The notes under the pieces: model-generated
Told to the model about the DNA's origin: nothing
The model's input: only the letters and a program-made list of their open reading frames with translations
Databases searched by the model: none
Part shown: positions 61,626 to 64,000 of the stretch, in pieces
Position numbering within the stretch: the first letter of the stretch is position 1
Layout: each line of letters begins with the position of its first letter
Position numbers and translations under genes: made by a program
NCBI GenBank assembly: GCA_963667715.1
Contig: OY763926.1
Coordinates: forward strand, 620,001 to 684,000
Direction of reading: 5' to 3'
Length of the DNA stretch: 64,000 nucleotides
Source of the DNA: JAFGDI01 sp963667715
GTDB taxonomy: Bacteria; Planctomycetota; Phycisphaerae; Sedimentisphaerales; SM23-30

Positions 61626-62772
61626 TACCAAACTCTTTCTTGACCAAATCTTTTGTTAGCTCAATATAACTTGAAAACGGCTCCCTTTCCAGTAACCACT
61701 CTATCTTTTTTTCTAAAGTCATTTCTTTGGGAACATCCTTTTTAACCATTTCAAAAATATCGATGATTATTTCATCGGGAATAACATTTTTTTTTACATT
61801 TTCAGGTTCACTTGCAACATCATTAAAGAATACGTCCTTAGGAAATGTATTTTCAAGCATAACAACAATATCATTAAATACACTTTGCCCCTTTTTGTCT
61901 AAGCCTTCACTGAAACTTTGAACTAAAGGATGCAATTTATTAATACCATAGGATATACCGTTGTCTGAAATAATTCTTTCCCAAGCAGGCACCAAAACTT
62001 TACTTGCCAATTTACTTCCGCGTCTACGATATACTCGTTTACCCTTATCAGATATACGATGGATTATTTGGCTCAATTTATCTTTAACTCTTTTGGGAGG
62101 AATAGCTTTAGACTTTTTTACATCAATTCCCCATAAATGGTCCAAAGTATTTGGTATATCAACACGTATTCTTATCAACTTATTCAGCTCTTCTTTTTTT
62201 ATAAGTCTAAACCATGAACCTTTGATAATCAATCTGTTATTTCTATAAATATAAAAACCTTGATTATGCAGATACCCTTCTCTTCCGCCGTATTTTTTAT
62301 AGTCTTCTTTGGATACTTTATTATGGTGAGGCAAGATATAAGGTTGAACTTTAACCTTTTTTGATGCCAAGTAATCTAAATCCCATTCACAAATATTGAT
62401 TTTATCATTTTGTTTGCTAACAACAGTAAACAATCTGCACTGGGAAATAGAAGCAGTTTTCATGCCAAGCCCAAAACGGCCAAGATCATTTTCAGCTCTA
62501 ACCTGTCTCGGGTCTATGGACCCAAATCTCATAGATTCGATTAAAGTATCATTATCCATCCCGTGACCATCATCAATTATAGCTACCCACGGTGATGCTT
62601 CATTCCAATCAAACCTGATATCAACCATACTTGCACCAGCGGTAATGCTGTTATCTATTATATCCGCCACAGCAGTTTCTAGGGAATAGCCTATATCTCT
62701 TAAAGACTGTAGTAAATTTTTCGGCGAAGGTGAAAGTGAAATTGTTTTCTTCTTATGCAAAGTAATCTCCAT
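61618..62772 (-). CDS. GHKL-type ATPase (MutL/MORC/Hsp90-like)
   Basis: 384 residues from the ATG at 62772; a longer in-frame start at 62811 overlaps the methyltransferase much further. The Bergerat fold: ETAVADIIDNSITAGAS (Glu32, Asp40, Asn41), DDGHGM (67-72), and LGRFGLGMKTAS (97-108). This branch belongs to the MutL/MORC-related ATPases found beside Z1 proteins in restriction-like operons. Such ATPases act as ATP-gated clamps. Its start lies 20 bp inside the methyltransferase end, so the genes are coupled. Confidence 0.92.
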   Translation of the reverse strand: MEITLHKKKTISLSPSPKNLLQSLRDIGYSLETAVADIIDNSITAGASMVDIRFDWNEASPWVAIIDDGHGMDNDTLIESMRFGSIDPRQVRAENDLGRFGLGMKTASISQCRLFTVVSKQNDKINICEWDLDYLASKKVKVQPYILPHHNKVSKEDYKKYGGREGYLHNQGFYIYRNNRLIIKGSWFRLIKKEELNKLIRIRVDIPNTLDHLWGIDVKKSKAIPPKRVKDKLSQIIHRISDKGKRVYRRRGSKLASKVLVPAWERIISDNGISYGINKLHPLVQSFSEGLDKKGQSVFNDIVVMLENTFPKDVFFNDVASEPENVKKNVIPDEIIIDIFEMVKKDVPKEMTLEKKIEWLLEREPFSSYIELTKDLVKKEFGNE

Positions 62773-64000
62773 TATGCGTCGGCGGCTGGCATGGATATTT
62801 TTTCCCTGCAAATGTTTTTAATATAGCTTCAAAAATAATTTTTGCCGCTTTCGGCGGCACTGCCATACCAATTTGTTTTCTAACACTTTCTCTGGAACCC
62901 TTAAAATGAAATTCATCCTCAAAGGACTGTAATCTTGCTCTTTCTCTATTGGTCAGTGCTCTTGGATCTTCCCAATGATACACGTGCGTCCCTCCTCCGC
63001 CACTTCCGGTAATTGTATACGATGGTTTATCAGCATCGAGCCTCTTATAGATATGGCTCATCCTAGCTTTTTTACAATTTAATTTTACATTTTCAATTCT
63101 AGAAACAATTGATTCAAGACTCCGTTTTGCAAACTTATCCTCATACCAAGGAAGATCTTTCAGGTAATTTCTAAACATTTCTTCGTCATTTTTATGACAT
63201 AACATCTCATCCAAATACCAAGCATTACGCCACGGGGGAGTAAACATAAGTCTTTCTTTAATTTTTGGGCTATTCTTAGCAAAAACATGAAGTTTGTTCT
63301 TTGGATCTATCCCATCTAATGCTTCAACAGAAGTCATAAAAGGCTTAAACTCTTTTTCATTTTCACTATTAATTTTTTCGGGAGGAAGATGAGTTATCTT
63401 TGGAACTTCAAAACATACCCCTTGATCTTTTCGTATTCCAACAATTAAGTAACGATGGCGATACTGAGGAATCCCATATTCTTCAAATTTATACAAATTG
63501 ATTGTTAAATTATACCCGCCAAAATTCCCTGAGTTTTCCAATTCATTTATAATTTTTTTAAATGCCTTACCATCATTTGCAGAATGAATCCCACTAACAT
63601 TTTCAGCTACAAACCAATAAGGATCAAACTTGTTTATAACTTTTATACCCGCCTTATAAAGCATGCCGTAGCGACCCTTTGTCCCTCTCTGCTGCCCCAC
63701 AATACTGAAATCATTACAGGGAAAGCCAAACGCAAGAGCATTGATCGGAGTGCACTCTTTTAATTTTTTTTTGCAAAACACATTTACATCTTCATGGTAA
63801 CCAACTGCTTCACTTTCTTTTGCGATATTATGCTTATATGTATCTATTGCATCCCCATCTTTATCAACTCCCCACACATGCTTAATAGAATACACTTTTT
63901 TGTTTTTAACCTGCTTTTTAGCAAGATATGCACCATAAGCCATGCCGCCAGGTCCGCAAAACAATTCGCCCAAATTAAATTCTTTCACATTACTACTCAT
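62753..64000 (-). CDS. DNA (cytosine-5) methyltransferase, Dcm-like
   Basis: 415 residues; the ATG is the last codon of the window, so a longer start outside cannot be excluded, though MSSNVKEFNLGELFCGPGGM is a natural N-terminus. Motif I LFCGPGG (13-19), motif IV catalytic Cys95 in GFPCNDFS, motif VI ENV (133-135), motif VIII QYRHR (179-183), then a target recognition region, LTNRERARLQSF (IX) and GMAVPPKAAKIIFEAI (X). It transfers a methyl group from S-adenosylmethionine to C5 of cytosine. It is first in the operon and should protect host DNA. The target site cannot be read from sequence. Confidence 0.95.
   Translation of the reverse strand: MSSNVKEFNLGELFCGPGGMAYGAYLAKKQVKNKKVYSIKHVWGVDKDGDAIDTYKHNIAKESEAVGYHEDVNVFCKKKLKECTPINALAFGFPCNDFSIVGQQRGTKGRYGMLYKAGIKVINKFDPYWFVAENVSGIHSANDGKAFKKIINELENSGNFGGYNLTINLYKFEEYGIPQYRHRYLIVGIRKDQGVCFEVPKITHLPPEKINSENEKEFKPFMTSVEALDGIDPKNKLHVFAKNSPKIKERLMFTPPWRNAWYLDEMLCHKNDEEMFRNYLKDLPWYEDKFAKRSLESIVSRIENVKLNCKKARMSHIYKRLDADKPSYTITGSGGGGTHVYHWEDPRALTNRERARLQSFEDEFHFKGSRESVRKQIGMAVPPKAAKIIFEAILKTFAGKKYPCQPPTHNGDYFA

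Overview
The window reads as chromosome of a flagellated, Gram-negative bacterium. The best match is Planctomycetota, class Phycisphaerae. The pointers are a short dockerin-like C-terminal tail (DINSDGKVDLLDLAELAQYW), a PEP-CTERM protein, a FliW-CsrA-flagellin cluster, moderate GC content, and long intergenic spacers filled with small dispersed repeats. This placement is an inference from gene style, not from a marker gene.

Layout. 0-4 kb: the end of a type IV pilus/type II secretion-like operon (partial PilC/GspF, then three pilin-like proteins). 4.1-6.4 kb, minus strand: a GDP-mannose 3,5-epimerase-like enzyme and a glycosyltransferase. 6.7-19 kb: a flagellar cluster (flgF, flgG, flgA, flgH, flgI, flgJ N-domain, flgN, flgK, flgL, fliW, csrA, flagellin) behind a sigma-54-type promoter, with likely CsrA-binding hairpins before fliW and flagellin. 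19-21.2 kb: one AlbA_2/ATPase gene in a 2.17-kb unit bounded by a 31-bp direct repeat of the flagellin terminator. 21.7-26.8 kb, minus strand: a PEP-CTERM protein, a chemoreceptor and a LytS-like sensor kinase. 27.6-34.9 kb: a Cus-type heavy-metal RND efflux operon with three copies of a YHS metal-binding module. 35.3-38.5 kb: ArsR regulator, CoA-disulfide reductase-rhodanese and an ACR3-like permease. 38.7-39.6 kb, minus strand: an MBL-fold protein with a structured leader. 40.5-46.6 kb: a hexuronate catabolic cluster (kdgK, kdgA, uxaC, SDR reductase, uxuA). 47-53.3 kb: a PP2C phosphatase, an MtfA-like peptidase, a glycosyltransferase and a dockerin-tailed exported protein.

53.56-64 kb is a genomic island next to an initiator tRNA gene: tyrosine integrase, a nested inverted-repeat element, an unknown small protein, a broken vsr gene and a five-gene minus-strand operon. 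That operon encodes a C5 cytosine methyltransferase, a GHKL (MutL/MORC-like) ATPase, a Z1 P-loop helicase-like protein, a PD-(D/E)XK nuclease and an AIPR protein. This matches the restriction-modification-like operons that Iyer, Abhiman and Aravind described by comparative genomics of MutL/MORC ATPases. I know of no settled mechanism for it, and it is the strongest candidate for an interesting defence system here.

A second theme is the spacers. At least five repeat modules recur: two MITE-like elements with terminal inverted repeats, heptad arrays, hairpin-plus-TTATTTC arrays, and TTTGCG/ATCTGTG word repeats. Several reach right up to start codons or into a stop codon.
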